A stretch of DNA of 43,182 nucleotides, taken from the NCBI GenBank assembly GCA_934635385.1, contig CAKTZI010000033.1:1-43182 (forward strand), written 5' to 3'. The notes below the pieces were generated by a model that saw only the letters and a list, made by a program, of their open reading frames with translations, ran no database searches and was not told the DNA's origin. Shown piece after piece: positions 23,749 through 32,106 of this stretch. Position numbers and translations under genes: made by a program. How positions within the stretch are numbered: the stretch's first letter is position 1; every line of letters starts with the position of its first letter. The stretch comes from an uncultured Kiritimatiellota bacterium. Its GTDB lineage: Bacteria; Verrucomicrobiota; Kiritimatiellia; RFP12; UBA1067.

Positions 23749-25257
23749 TCAATACGCCGCGACATCCGCCGTGAAGACGCCGAGCGGCAGGCCCATCTCG
23801 TTGAAGACGTTGCTGCGCCACGGCGCGCACTGAAGATAGCGCACCTTCTGCGGCGCGGCAACGCCCGCCGCCGTCAGGACAAGGCGTGTGCCGTCGATGC
23901 GCCCCTGCTTGTCGACGTTTCGGATTTCGGCGTGCTGCCACACCCCGTCCGCACCCGCGAGCTCGAAGGGACTGCCCGTCGTGCCGTCATCGTTGTAGAC
24001 GTAGAGTTCCTTCGCCCGCGCCAACTCGACGGCGACCTGTCCGTCGGCTTCTGCCCGCACCGTGCGGACTTCCGGCGAATCGGCCGCCAGGTCAAAGCTG
24101 TAGTCGCGCGCGAGCGCCAACGCGGCGAGGCGGCGTCCGACCGGTCCCTTGTCGACCGGATGGGCATCCCAATTGTTGCCGAGATCGCTGACGACGACCA
24201 TCGCGGCGTTCGTCTGCTCCCGCGCGAACTGCGCCTGGGCGAGCGAGACGCCAAGCGTGCAGTTCTGGAGGAACGGCCACGGCACGACCTGCACGTAGCG
24301 GAAGCGCAGATCGCCGTTCTCGAACTTTTCCGACCAGCTGTCGTAGAGCGCATGCTGAAGCGACAGGTAACGTTCTGCGTTCCACGAATTCGAGCAGCCC
24401 TGATAGAAGAGGACGCCCTTCACCGCATACGGACACCACGGCGACAGCCGTGCGTTCCACATGACGGACGGCTGCTGGAAGCCGCCGCGCCGCATGAACG
24501 TGTCGTTGCGCGCCCGGTCATCCCATTTCTCCGGCGGAATGCGCGGCAGATCAAGGTAATCGCGCAAGTCGGCACGCGCCGCGAATCCCGCGCGGGGAAT
24601 CCACGTCTCGATCGGCGTCGAGCCGGAATACGCGCAGACGAGCCCGACCGGAACCTTCAGCGCGTCCTGCAGCGCACATGCGAACGTGACCGCATACGCG
24701 CAGCACGAGCCGCCGCGCGGATTGCCGAGGGTCGCCCGATTGAAGCGCTTCCAGACGATCGGCTTGCGCGACTCCGGCTGCGGCTCCAGCGTCCATGGGC
24801 CGTACGCGACGGCGTAGCGCACGGTCGGACGGTCGGTGAGCGCGGCGACGAGCGCACCCTCGCGGTCGCGGTAGCGCGGATTGTCGCCCCAGAGCGGGAA
24901 AGAGGCGTTGGACTGCCCGCAGACGATCCAGACTTCGCCGACGAGGACATCCGAAACCGTCGCCGGACGTCCGCCGCCGGACGCGGAAGAGGCGGTCAGC
25001 GTCCGCCCGACGGATGACGCCTCCTGCGGCGGCAAGTCGACACGCCAGCGACCGTCCGGCCCGGTCTTCGTCGATGCCGACGCCGCGCCGAAGGAAACCG
25101 TCACCCGCTCGCCCGGCTCGGACGTTCCCCAAATCGGAACACACACACCGCGCTGAAGGACAGCCCCGTTCGTGAAGACGGACGCGAAGCGCGGCGCCGC
25201 CACCGCCGAGGCGGCGAACGCGCAGCAGGCAAGTGCACAACAAGAGAATTTCTGCAT
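23749..25257 (-). CDS. Sialate O-acetylesterase family, secreted
   Basis: 502 aa with the signal peptide MQKFSCCALACCAFAASAVA. PRFASVFTNGAVLQRGVCVPIWGTSEPGERVTVSFG and GRWRVDLPPQEA form the N-terminal beta domain typical of this family. GEVWIVCGQSNASFPLWGD contains the SGNH nucleophile Ser (GQSN). VKGVLFYQGCSN is block III, and NWDAHPVDKGPVGRRLA holds the catalytic Asp-x-x-His (usual form DxHpxnK). Members remove acetyl esters from sialic acids or from plant glycans. A matching sialidase-like gene and a DapA/NanA-type aldolase lie 7-10 kb away. Start at 25257 with AAAAGG upstream. Its promoter and signal peptide region are near-duplicates of those of the gene at 41509-41742. Confidence 0.9.
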   Translation of the reverse strand: MQKFSCCALACCAFAASAVAAPRFASVFTNGAVLQRGVCVPIWGTSEPGERVTVSFGAASASTKTGPDGRWRVDLPPQEASSVGRTLTASSASGGGRPATVSDVLVGEVWIVCGQSNASFPLWGDNPRYRDREGALVAALTDRPTVRYAVAYGPWTLEPQPESRKPIVWKRFNRATLGNPRGGSCCAYAVTFACALQDALKVPVGLVCAYSGSTPIETWIPRAGFAARADLRDYLDLPRIPPEKWDDRARNDTFMRRGGFQQPSVMWNARLSPWCPYAVKGVLFYQGCSNSWNAERYLSLQHALYDSWSEKFENGDLRFRYVQVVPWPFLQNCTLGVSLAQAQFAREQTNAAMVVVSDLGNNWDAHPVDKGPVGRRLAALALARDYSFDLAADSPEVRTVRAEADGQVAVELARAKELYVYNDDGTTGSPFELAGADGVWQHAEIRNVDKQGRIDGTRLVLTAAGVAAPQKVRYLQCAPWRSNVFNEMGLPLGVFTADVAAY

Positions 25258-25290
25258 AGCGACCTTTTCCATTTTAAGTTGATGGGTCGC

Positions 25291-25320
25291 ATTGTAGCAA
25301 AAGGTTCGGACGTTCGGCAA
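25291..25320 (-). promoter_or_regulatory. Promoter of the sialate O-acetylesterase gene
   Basis: TTGCCG at 25320-25315, 18 nt, TACAAT at 25296-25291 with TGC in front, minus strand. Confidence 0.65.
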
Positions 25321-25328
25321 GCCAGAAT

Positions 25329-25345
25329 GTGCGCTTAAAACGCAC
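25329..25345. promoter_or_regulatory. Operator-like 17-mer (gtgcgcttaaaacgcac), copy 2 of 3
   Basis: Inverted repeat GTGCG-N7-CGCAC, 8 nt upstream of the -35, with the tail ACAACAAATGTCAC. Confidence 0.62.
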
Positions 25346-25364
25346 AACAAATGTCACATATTCC

Positions 25365-25512
25365 TTAAGAGAAATCAAGCGTGAGATTATCTGCTGGAAT
25401 CGGAAACTTCCCTGCGCCCGACAAACGAACATCCGACATTGGTTCGTTCCAAGAATTTTCCGCATAAGTTGTATCTGAGCGAAAATCATCGTTTCCACTC
25501 ATTTCCAACATA
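25365..25512 (-). pseudogene. Possible C-terminal remnant of a secreted protein
   Basis: An open frame ending SGNDDFRSDTTYAENSWNEPMSDVRLSGAGKFPIPADNLTLDFS looks like genuine protein (balanced composition, Asn/Asp/Ser-rich, like a beta-domain end). It has no start, no ribosome site and runs upstream into the REP hairpin at 25520. It may be the tail of a gene cut by the repeat. No family recognised. The rest of the gap 25258-25631 holds only the promoter, operator and hairpin. Confidence 0.35.
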
Positions 25513-25519
25513 TAAAAAT

Positions 25520-25552
25520 GGGGACAGACCCCCATTCGGAGGGTCTGTCCCC
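25520..25552 (-). terminator. REP-like hairpin acting as terminator after the GH2 gene
   Basis: Perfect 12-bp stem ggggacagaccc / gggtctgtcccc with a 9-nt loop. In the direction of GH2 transcription (minus) it is followed by attttta, a short T-tract. It has the same core as the REP-like hairpins at 692, 36896 and 38311. Confidence 0.6.
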
Positions 25553-25631
25553 ACAATTCCTCTGTGTGCGCTCTTCGCCCGCACCCACTATCCGAACGCT
25601 GAGCCTCGCGAAATCAACGTCTCGGACAAGC

Positions 25632-28205
25632 TCATCGTTCGTGCCTCGACTTGAGGCGCACGGCATCGGCGGCGCAGGAGCCCGCTAGATGTCGAATTCG
25701 CAAGGAGGTGCGGACGGCTTCCGCCGAAACCGCCGCATCGCGCGGCGTGAAAACGACCTTTCGGACCTCGCCCGGCAGAAGCGTCATGGCGTTGTCAGAA
25801 AACGAGCCTTCCATCGAGGATTCGCACCAGACGAAAAACGCCGGGCGGTCTGTGCGCAACTCCAAATCGAAGGCTCCTACTTTCGACGACTGGCGTGAGA
25901 TGCGGCAGACAACCTTTGCCTCGGCCATTGGACAATCCTTAGGTGCCCCAGAAAGGACAACCTTCTCCGCCGAGACCGCGCCCCCATTCAGCCGCAACCG
26001 CGCAAAAGTCCCGGCAGAACCTGGGAAACGCCCCAGTTTCGTCACGCCCTGCGCACGAAGACGTACCGCATATGCCGCGTTCGTCTGCACGACTCCGTCA
26101 AAGGAAAGAAGCTCACACGTCAACGTGCCGTGTACCTCCTCATCCAGATCGCTGACGCCACGAATGTCGCCGTCTTCCGAAACAACAAGCGACAACGGAG
26201 CGAAGAACCGCCTCGCCGCATAATGGAGGATCTTCCATCGCCCGCCATACTCAATCGAACTCCAGCTCGCGACCGGCCAGCTGTCGTTCAGCTGCCAGTA
26301 GAGAGCGCCCATGCAGTACGGTCGCAAGGCCCGCCAGGCGTCAACCGCGCTTTCGATCGCCATCGCCTGCTGAACTTGCGAGAAGTAGAGGCATTCGTCG
26401 GAATCGGCCGGCGGCCTGAAATAACGCTTCAGCTGTCCGCGGATGCGACCATTTCCGGCTGCGTTCTTCTGGTGGTGCTCGAAATCTGCGCTTCCGACCT
26501 GCGCGCCTTTCGGCGGACAAAACGTCCGAACGACCGCCGGAGACGGAAAGCTCTGGAAGCCGAATTCGCTGCAGAAGCGCGGACGGACGGAGGCGAAATG
26601 GGAAAACGGAAGTCCGTTCGCCCACACGCTCCAGTCGTGCATATCGCCGCGAAAATCCTCCTTGAAGCAGTTTGTCGTCACGTCGTCCGGGCCACCGCAG
26701 GGCGATGTGGGCCAGTAAAAGCGGTCAGGGTCGTTCCGTGCGACGGCATCACGCACAAGCGCGCGCCGCTTCAGCATCAAGTCCCAGTAGTAGCTGCGGT
26801 TCTCCCGGACGCATGGCCAGATCCGCCAGCAGGCACCCAACGTCTCGTTGTCGCCGCACCAGATCGCGAGCGACGGATGCCCGCGCAGCCTCCGAATCTG
26901 ATGGCGCAGCTCCGCTTGCACCTCGTCCGCGAAAGCCGGATTGTCCACAGGATAGTGGGCGTTCGCGAACATGAAGTCCTGCCAGACCAGGATTCCCAGA
27001 TCATCGCACAAGTCGTAGAAGACATCCCTCTCGTATTCTCCGCCGCCCCAGACGCGCAGCATGTTCATGTGTACGGCATTCGCGCTTTCAAGAAGCTGAC
27101 GGTAGCGTTCGTCCGTTCGGCGCGCCGCCAGCGAATCGACTGGAATCCAGTTCGCCCCCTTCATGAACAGCGGCACGCCGTTGACCTTGAAAAAGAAACT
27201 TGCTGTCTTCCGTCCGTCTGCACACACGCCGTCCTCCTCGTGAACGACTTCAACCGTCCGAAAGCCCAGTCGCCGCACGGTCTCGTCATCGCCGACGCGC
27301 ACCTTCAGCCCGTAGAGCGGCTGCTCGCCGGCACCGTTCGGCCACCAAAGGCGCGGACGGTCGATTCGGAGCGTACCCTTCAGGTTGTTTGGTCCAGGCT
27401 TCAGCCGCACCGTCCGCTCGACCTTGACGCCCGCAAGCTCCAAGGCAAATGGCATCTCCGCCGCCGTCGACACCATGACATCAACGGACACGTCGACCGC
27501 ACAGGACGCGAAATCTGGGGAAAAGGACTCGCTCCATCCAACGTAATCGATTCGCGCCTCCTCGTGCGCAATCAACCGAACGTCTCCGAGCGGCCCCGTC
27601 CGCAACAGCGAGATGCCCCAGTCCCAGCCGCCGTCGAACATCGGACGGCGCACGTGAGCCAGATGCCGATAGCGCCCTTCTGGCGCCATGGGGAATTCAC
27701 GGCCACAGTCACTGGCCATTCGATCCGTCACCTCGGCCGTCGAGCGGAACGCGATTGCCAGAGCGTTCTGCCCCGACCGCAGAACCTGCTTGACATCAAA
27801 GTCATAGCGCGCAAACCGATTCGACGTCACCCCAACCGTGCGTCCGTTCAGGGTCACGGTCGCGAACGTGTCGATATCCTCTAGCCGAAGAACGACCGAA
27901 CGCCGCGCCAGCATATCGGCAGACACCTCGAACGTGCGCGAAAAAGTCCAGTCTTTGCGCGCGATCCATTGGCACTTTTCCTCGTTGCGCCCAAAATATG
28001 GGTCGTCAATCACCTTGTCCGCCAAGAGCGCCGAAGCGACGTCTCCGGGCACACGCGCCACGCAGCTGAACGCAGGGGCGTCCGCGCGCGTCAACGTCCA
28101 GTCACCAGCCAAGGACAGTTCACGTGCCGTTTGCCGGGGACTGGAGTCCGCGCCACCCGAAACGGCGCAAGACGCGACAAGAGCCAAGACTGGAAGCAGA
28201 TTCAT
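25632..28205 (-). CDS. GH2 family beta-mannosidase, secreted
   Basis: 857 aa with a signal peptide or lipoprotein-like N-terminus (MNLLPVLALVASCAVSGGA). The N-terminal sugar-binding domain includes VPGDVASALLADKVIDDPYFGRNEEKCQWIARKDWTFSRTF, typical of beta-mannosidases, and the WDWGISL motif near 194. In the barrel, AIWCGDNE carries the acid/base Glu454 and RFCSEFGFQSFPS the nucleophile Glu547, with GALYWQLNDSWPV after it. The spacing fits the beta-mannosidase branch of GH2. It hydrolyses terminal beta-1,4-mannose, as in N-glycan cores or mannan oligomers, and complements the GH92 alpha-mannosidase. It starts 16 nt after the upstream gene, so the two are probably cotranscribed. Confidence 0.94.
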   Translation of the reverse strand: MNLLPVLALVASCAVSGGADSSPRQTARELSLAGDWTLTRADAPAFSCVARVPGDVASALLADKVIDDPYFGRNEEKCQWIARKDWTFSRTFEVSADMLARRSVVLRLEDIDTFATVTLNGRTVGVTSNRFARYDFDVKQVLRSGQNALAIAFRSTAEVTDRMASDCGREFPMAPEGRYRHLAHVRRPMFDGGWDWGISLLRTGPLGDVRLIAHEEARIDYVGWSESFSPDFASCAVDVSVDVMVSTAAEMPFALELAGVKVERTVRLKPGPNNLKGTLRIDRPRLWWPNGAGEQPLYGLKVRVGDDETVRRLGFRTVEVVHEEDGVCADGRKTASFFFKVNGVPLFMKGANWIPVDSLAARRTDERYRQLLESANAVHMNMLRVWGGGEYERDVFYDLCDDLGILVWQDFMFANAHYPVDNPAFADEVQAELRHQIRRLRGHPSLAIWCGDNETLGACWRIWPCVRENRSYYWDLMLKRRALVRDAVARNDPDRFYWPTSPCGGPDDVTTNCFKEDFRGDMHDWSVWANGLPFSHFASVRPRFCSEFGFQSFPSPAVVRTFCPPKGAQVGSADFEHHQKNAAGNGRIRGQLKRYFRPPADSDECLYFSQVQQAMAIESAVDAWRALRPYCMGALYWQLNDSWPVASWSSIEYGGRWKILHYAARRFFAPLSLVVSEDGDIRGVSDLDEEVHGTLTCELLSFDGVVQTNAAYAVRLRAQGVTKLGRFPGSAGTFARLRLNGGAVSAEKVVLSGAPKDCPMAEAKVVCRISRQSSKVGAFDLELRTDRPAFFVWCESSMEGSFSDNAMTLLPGEVRKVVFTPRDAAVSAEAVRTSLRIRHLAGSCAADAVRLKSRHER

Positions 28206-28221
28206 GCGTTGCCCCCAGGCC

Positions 28222-30213
28222 TCACCGAAGCAGCATCAGGCACCCCTTCTGGGACGACAGGACAAGCCGCTTGCCCTTGACGCGAATGCGTGTCCGTTCG
28301 GGGAGTGCGCTGTTGAACGCCGTCAGGGACTGCGCATCGACTCGCAACGCGCCCGCCGCTTCCATCAGGACAACCTTCGCGCCCGGATTCGCCGTGGCCC
28401 ATCCGTCCGGGAGCGAAACGCGCATCGACCCGCAGTCGACGATCTCGATGTCGCCCGCTGACTGGATCGGGACTTGCCGATAGCCTTCTGCCGGGATCTC
28501 GAACGAGAAGTCGGTCTTCCCGGCAAAGCGAATGTTGCCCGCCGCATCCGTCGAGCGAATGACCGAATTCGTGCCGCCGATCGAAATGTGCGTGTCACGC
28601 GGAACCGTCTTCAGCTTGGCAAGGGCCGCCTCCGTCTCGAAGATCGGGTCGGGAATGGCGATTGCGTAGCTCCGTCCGCCATAACTGAGCGCGCCCGTGG
28701 CGACGAAGCTGCCGTTTGTGACAGCCAGCGCATTCCCGACGCCCGACGTCGTCAGCCATCTCGTCGACCACGTGCCGCCGGACGTGACGGCCAACACGTT
28801 CGTGCCGCCGGGCGTCGCCGAGAACGCGGCATCTGCCGGGTCTCGCTTCCACCAGCCGATGACGGAGAAATCGGATTCGCAGACCGCGCCCTCGGAAATC
28901 CGCGCCTCGCAGAAGGAAGCCCCGTTCGCGGCGAGATAGAACGCCATGACCTTGACGTGGGAATCCAGACCCGAAGCCAGGAGACGATGGAACCCCGTTC
29001 CAGTGTAGCCGACGTAAAACGAGCCTGAGTTCCGCCCGCTGTGTTCGAGGATGCCGCCGTCTTCGACGCACACGGTCGAATTGACGCCCTTGAACCCGCA
29101 GTAGGCATAGGCGTCATACAGGAGCTTCGACCCGACGCCGACAATGCGCAGGACATTGCCGATGGAATCCGCCGAATCGTCCGTCGACGTCATGAAATTG
29201 CCGTTCGTGCGCGCCAGCAGCGCACCGTCCGCAATCTCAAAGACGCAGTTGGTGCTGTTCACGAACGGGACGAACGCCTCGCTGCGGGTGATGCGGGTCG
29301 AACCCGTCAGGGACATGCGGCTTGCGTGGGCACTGCGGATGTCCATCTGGGGAATGCCCTGTGCCGACAAGTCGAGGTCGTCCAGCTCGACCGCGTTGCC
29401 GACGCCGCCGAGAATCGAGAGCTTCGGCGCATTGGTCAGGGCCGTGCCGCAGAACGCAACCGCATTGCTCGTGCCAGACAGGTAGAGTTCAGAAAGGTTG
29501 TCCAGCCGCGCCCCGTCCCGAACCTCCAGCCGATTGCCGCAGTTCGCGGCATTTCCCCTGAAGACGCTCAATCTGGACGCGTTCAGCTCAAAGCGAGTCC
29601 CCTGACCCGTGAAGGTCATCCGGCTGTCGCAGACGGCATCACCGGACGCGCCAAAGGCGAGATCCGCCTGTGCCGTCGCCCCGTCCTCCAGACTGAACAC
29701 GATGTTCGTGCCGAGCGGAATGCTGACCATCGATGCCACGAGCCTCGTGCCCGCCCCGCGTACGTTCAGTGCGTCGTTCGTCGCCGGCGGACTGCCGGCC
29801 TGAACGCTAGACACCTGATAGTCGCCCTTGACGCGAAGCGTTCCGTTCGAGACGGTGAAGCTGTTGTTGTCCTTGTAATGGCGCATGCTGCCCATCAGCG
29901 TCAGCGTATGTCCGCCCAGGTCAATGCCGTGATTCGCCTGCGAAGCCTGAACGACGAGCCGGGTCGAGTCAAAGCCATTGGTCAATACGAACCATTGGAT
30001 GCCCGCGTTCAGGCCAAGCCCCGGGTCGGTTGCGCTCCCGGCAAACGCGGGCGAACCCCCGCCCCAGTTTGCAGGGTCGTCATAGTAGTAGCGTCCGAGG
30101 GCGTCTTTTCCGCCCTTGAAGTCCGCCGAATAAAAGGCCGCATCAGCCGTCTGCACGAACGCGCCCATCGCCGCCCAGGCGCCGAACGCTCGAATCGCTT
30201 TTCTCGTTGTCAT
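28222..30213 (-). CDS. Large secreted beta-structure (autotransporter-like) protein
   Basis: 663 aa, start at 30213 with AAAGGAA 7 nt upstream, signal peptide MTTRKAIRAFGAWAAMGAFVQTADA. AAFYSADFKGGKDALGRYYYDDPANW resembles the opening of secreted passenger-like proteins, followed by repeated G/N/T/S-rich beta segments (GGHTLTLMG, FTVSNGTLRVKGDY, LNVRGAGTRLVAS, LRIVGVGSKLLYD, CVEDGGILEHSG, ALAVTNGSFVATG). No catalytic motif and no C-terminal beta-barrel translocator are seen; the protein ends KGKRLVLSSQKGCLMLLR. It is probably a surface-exposed adhesin or substrate-binding protein partnering with the GH2 enzyme downstream. Confidence 0.65.
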   Translation of the reverse strand: MTTRKAIRAFGAWAAMGAFVQTADAAFYSADFKGGKDALGRYYYDDPANWGGGSPAFAGSATDPGLGLNAGIQWFVLTNGFDSTRLVVQASQANHGIDLGGHTLTLMGSMRHYKDNNSFTVSNGTLRVKGDYQVSSVQAGSPPATNDALNVRGAGTRLVASMVSIPLGTNIVFSLEDGATAQADLAFGASGDAVCDSRMTFTGQGTRFELNASRLSVFRGNAANCGNRLEVRDGARLDNLSELYLSGTSNAVAFCGTALTNAPKLSILGGVGNAVELDDLDLSAQGIPQMDIRSAHASRMSLTGSTRITRSEAFVPFVNSTNCVFEIADGALLARTNGNFMTSTDDSADSIGNVLRIVGVGSKLLYDAYAYCGFKGVNSTVCVEDGGILEHSGRNSGSFYVGYTGTGFHRLLASGLDSHVKVMAFYLAANGASFCEARISEGAVCESDFSVIGWWKRDPADAAFSATPGGTNVLAVTSGGTWSTRWLTTSGVGNALAVTNGSFVATGALSYGGRSYAIAIPDPIFETEAALAKLKTVPRDTHISIGGTNSVIRSTDAAGNIRFAGKTDFSFEIPAEGYRQVPIQSAGDIEIVDCGSMRVSLPDGWATANPGAKVVLMEAAGALRVDAQSLTAFNSALPERTRIRVKGKRLVLSSQKGCLMLLR

Positions 30214-30294
30214 GGGTTTATTCCTTTCTTTGCGTGTCAAGCGCTTACTATGCGCATTTTCCTTGTCAATCTCACGTTCCCCTCGGCTACGCCC

Positions 30295-30618
30295 TCACCT
30301 TGCGGACGCGGGCCGTCTGTCTTGTGCGGGTTCGTCCAGCATCTTCCGCCACAGCTCGCCCACCTTGCGAAACGCCTGGACGCGGCGTGTGTCAGGCTTG
30401 CCGTCCGGGCCCACCACGTCCGCGTAGTAGGGCGTCGCGTATCGATACTTCGCCGGACTCAGCGACCTTGTCGCGTAGTACCCGAACCAGGTGTCGGACG
30501 GCAATGAGCAGTCCCAGTTCACCACGCCCACGACCGTCTGCGGCGCGGCCGGCGTCTCGCCCCGCGCAACCAGCAGCGCAGCAACCGAAAACAAACAGAA
30601 TACAAGCGAATGCACCAT
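30295..30618 (-). pseudogene. Truncated secreted protein, N-terminal fragment
   Basis: 107 aa: signal peptide MVHSLVFCLFSVAALLVARG, then TVVGVVNWDCSLPSDTWFGYYATRSLSPAKYRYATPYYADVVGPDGKPDTRRVQAFRKVGELWRKMLDEPAQ, and a basic end DRRPASAR. The start resembles the opening strand of GH99-like or related glycosidase barrels that scan for a sugar-rich glycan, but nothing of a barrel follows. It has a good ribosome site (AAAAGGAGA) and sits 26 nt after the sialidase-like gene, so it is translated. Most likely the remainder of a longer gene. The 81 nt after it hold no clear signal. Confidence 0.5.
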
Positions 30619-30644
30619 GGGAAAAGTCTCCTTTTGCCTTCAGG

Positions 30645-31985
30645 TCAGTAGACCAGCGAACGGAAGTCCGTCACGCGGTGAAACGTGATGATGTCGCCGT
30701 TATGGGGCGATGCGGCGTCTCTCGTCCCCGACCGGGAGACGATGACGAGATCCTCTCCGTCAATCGCCATGGACGCATAGTGCCGCGACTCGACGACCGA
30801 CCGGCCCGACGCGACGAAGCCGGCAAAGCACCAGTCCATCATGTTCTTCGAGTAGCAGAGCTGCAGACGCTGACGCTCGTCGTAAGGGAGGTTGAAGCGC
30901 CCCTTCGGCATCTTGTCGTATCGGCACATCGTGTCCGTCGTCTGCGTCGAAAGGAGCCAATAGAGATTCGTCTTCTCGTCCCACAGGAGGTGAAACTTCA
31001 TCTGGCCGCCCGGGAACGGCACGAACACCATCCTGACGCCCGACGGCGCGCGCTCCAACGACGTCTTCATCGTGCCGTCCGGGCATTCCGTCACCTTCGC
31101 CAAGGCCGCATAGCCAGCGCCGCTCGTGTTCGCCCGCATGAACAGGTGGAAGGTATGTCCTGTCGGGTCAAACCACACATGGTTCGGATCCATGATCTGG
31201 ACGACGTTCGTCTCAAGCCAGCCGATCGGCATGGCGACGGCAGGGGCGTCCTTCGGACGCGGATTCGCCGCGTTCCATTTCGTGAAGGCCGTGAACCATG
31301 GGATGCCGACGCCGTCGAGTTCGGGATCGGGATTGCCGTCGAAGATGGAATCGAACGTGAACGACTCCGCAAACGTCCAGCTATCCCGTTTCGTGAGGTC
31401 GTCCGTCACCTTGGCCCGCATGAGGACGGGCGCCAGACGATTCACGCTCCAGCCGAACTTTCGCCCGTCGGGCGACGGGATGAGCCGCTCCATCGCAAGA
31501 TAGACGTTCTCCCCCGAATACCAGACGTTGCAGGCGGACTGATGCCAGCTCTCTCCCTTTGTCAGCCAACGGACTTCGCCCCACGTCTCTCCGTTGTCAT
31601 CCGAGACGCAGACGCCAAGGTTCCCTCGGTGCCCCAGGATGTAAAGCCGACCGCCAGCCGTGAACGGGCGTGCATGGCACATCGGAAAGCGTCCGACCGG
31701 ACGCCAGGTCTGCCCCCTGTCGTCGGAAACGGCCACGCGCCCACCCCACACGTCCTTCGGGAGATTCCTGCCGCCAAAATCGCAGGTCGCGACAAGCCGC
31801 CCAGAGTCCAGTCGCGCGATGCCGGGCGTGTAGCAGAAGACCGTCTTGGGATCGGGCGAGCGGAACACTTCGACATATTCGTCGGCCAACGGACGAATCC
31901 GATTCGGATTCGCCGCCGAACAGGTGCCGGCCACGCTGGCCACCGCCAGAAGCACACCGCATTTCTTCAGTCTAGACGTCATCAT
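30645..31985 (-). CDS. Sialidase-like beta-propeller protein, secreted
   Basis: 446 aa, signal peptide MMTSRLKKCGVLLAVASVAGTCSA. Two Asp boxes, VSDDRGQTWRPV and VSDDNGETWGEV, and the propeller pattern GIARLDSGRLVATCDFGG, RLYILGHRGNLGVCVSDD and HYASMAIDGEDLVIVSRSG fit the sialidase/BNR superfamily. No FRIP motif and no clear Arg triad could be placed with certainty, so it may act on another glycan. Start at 31985 with AAAGGA upstream. Transcribed from its own promoter, whose operator-like site matches that of the aldolase operon. Confidence 0.78.
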   Translation of the reverse strand: MMTSRLKKCGVLLAVASVAGTCSAANPNRIRPLADEYVEVFRSPDPKTVFCYTPGIARLDSGRLVATCDFGGRNLPKDVWGGRVAVSDDRGQTWRPVGRFPMCHARPFTAGGRLYILGHRGNLGVCVSDDNGETWGEVRWLTKGESWHQSACNVWYSGENVYLAMERLIPSPDGRKFGWSVNRLAPVLMRAKVTDDLTKRDSWTFAESFTFDSIFDGNPDPELDGVGIPWFTAFTKWNAANPRPKDAPAVAMPIGWLETNVVQIMDPNHVWFDPTGHTFHLFMRANTSGAGYAALAKVTECPDGTMKTSLERAPSGVRMVFVPFPGGQMKFHLLWDEKTNLYWLLSTQTTDTMCRYDKMPKGRFNLPYDERQRLQLCYSKNMMDWCFAGFVASGRSVVESRHYASMAIDGEDLVIVSRSGTRDAASPHNGDIITFHRVTDFRSLVY

Positions 31986-32002
31986 CGTCGTTGTCCTTTC
32001 GT

Positions 32003-32036
32003 GAATTTATTTTTCGATTGAATTTATTTTTCGATT
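32003..32036. repeat. Two tandem copies of a 17-bp unit in the sialidase leader
   Basis: gaatttatttttcgatt at 32003-32019 and again at 32020-32036, within the transcribed 5' leader. Very AT-rich compared with the surroundings; may affect leader length or stability. Confidence 0.8.
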
Positions 32037-32048
32037 CTCGATGGTTGC

Positions 32049-32077
32049 ATTATAGACCAATCCTGTCAGCCGCGCAA
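32049..32077 (-). promoter_or_regulatory. Promoter of the sialidase-like gene
   Basis: TTGCGC at 32077-32072, 17 nt, TATAAT at 32054-32049, minus strand; leader about 57 nt. Confidence 0.72.
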
Positions 32078-32081
32078 GGCA

Positions 32082-32106
32082 TAAAATCGTCCGCCGAACT
32101 ATCTTA
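32082..32106. promoter_or_regulatory. Putative AraC operator at the sialidase promoter
   Basis: TAAAATCGT-N7-ACTATCTTA, 9+9 arms. The second arm matches the site at 35887-35895 at 7 of 9 bases. It begins 4 nt upstream of the -35 and overlaps the last codons of the kinase gene. Confidence 0.6.
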
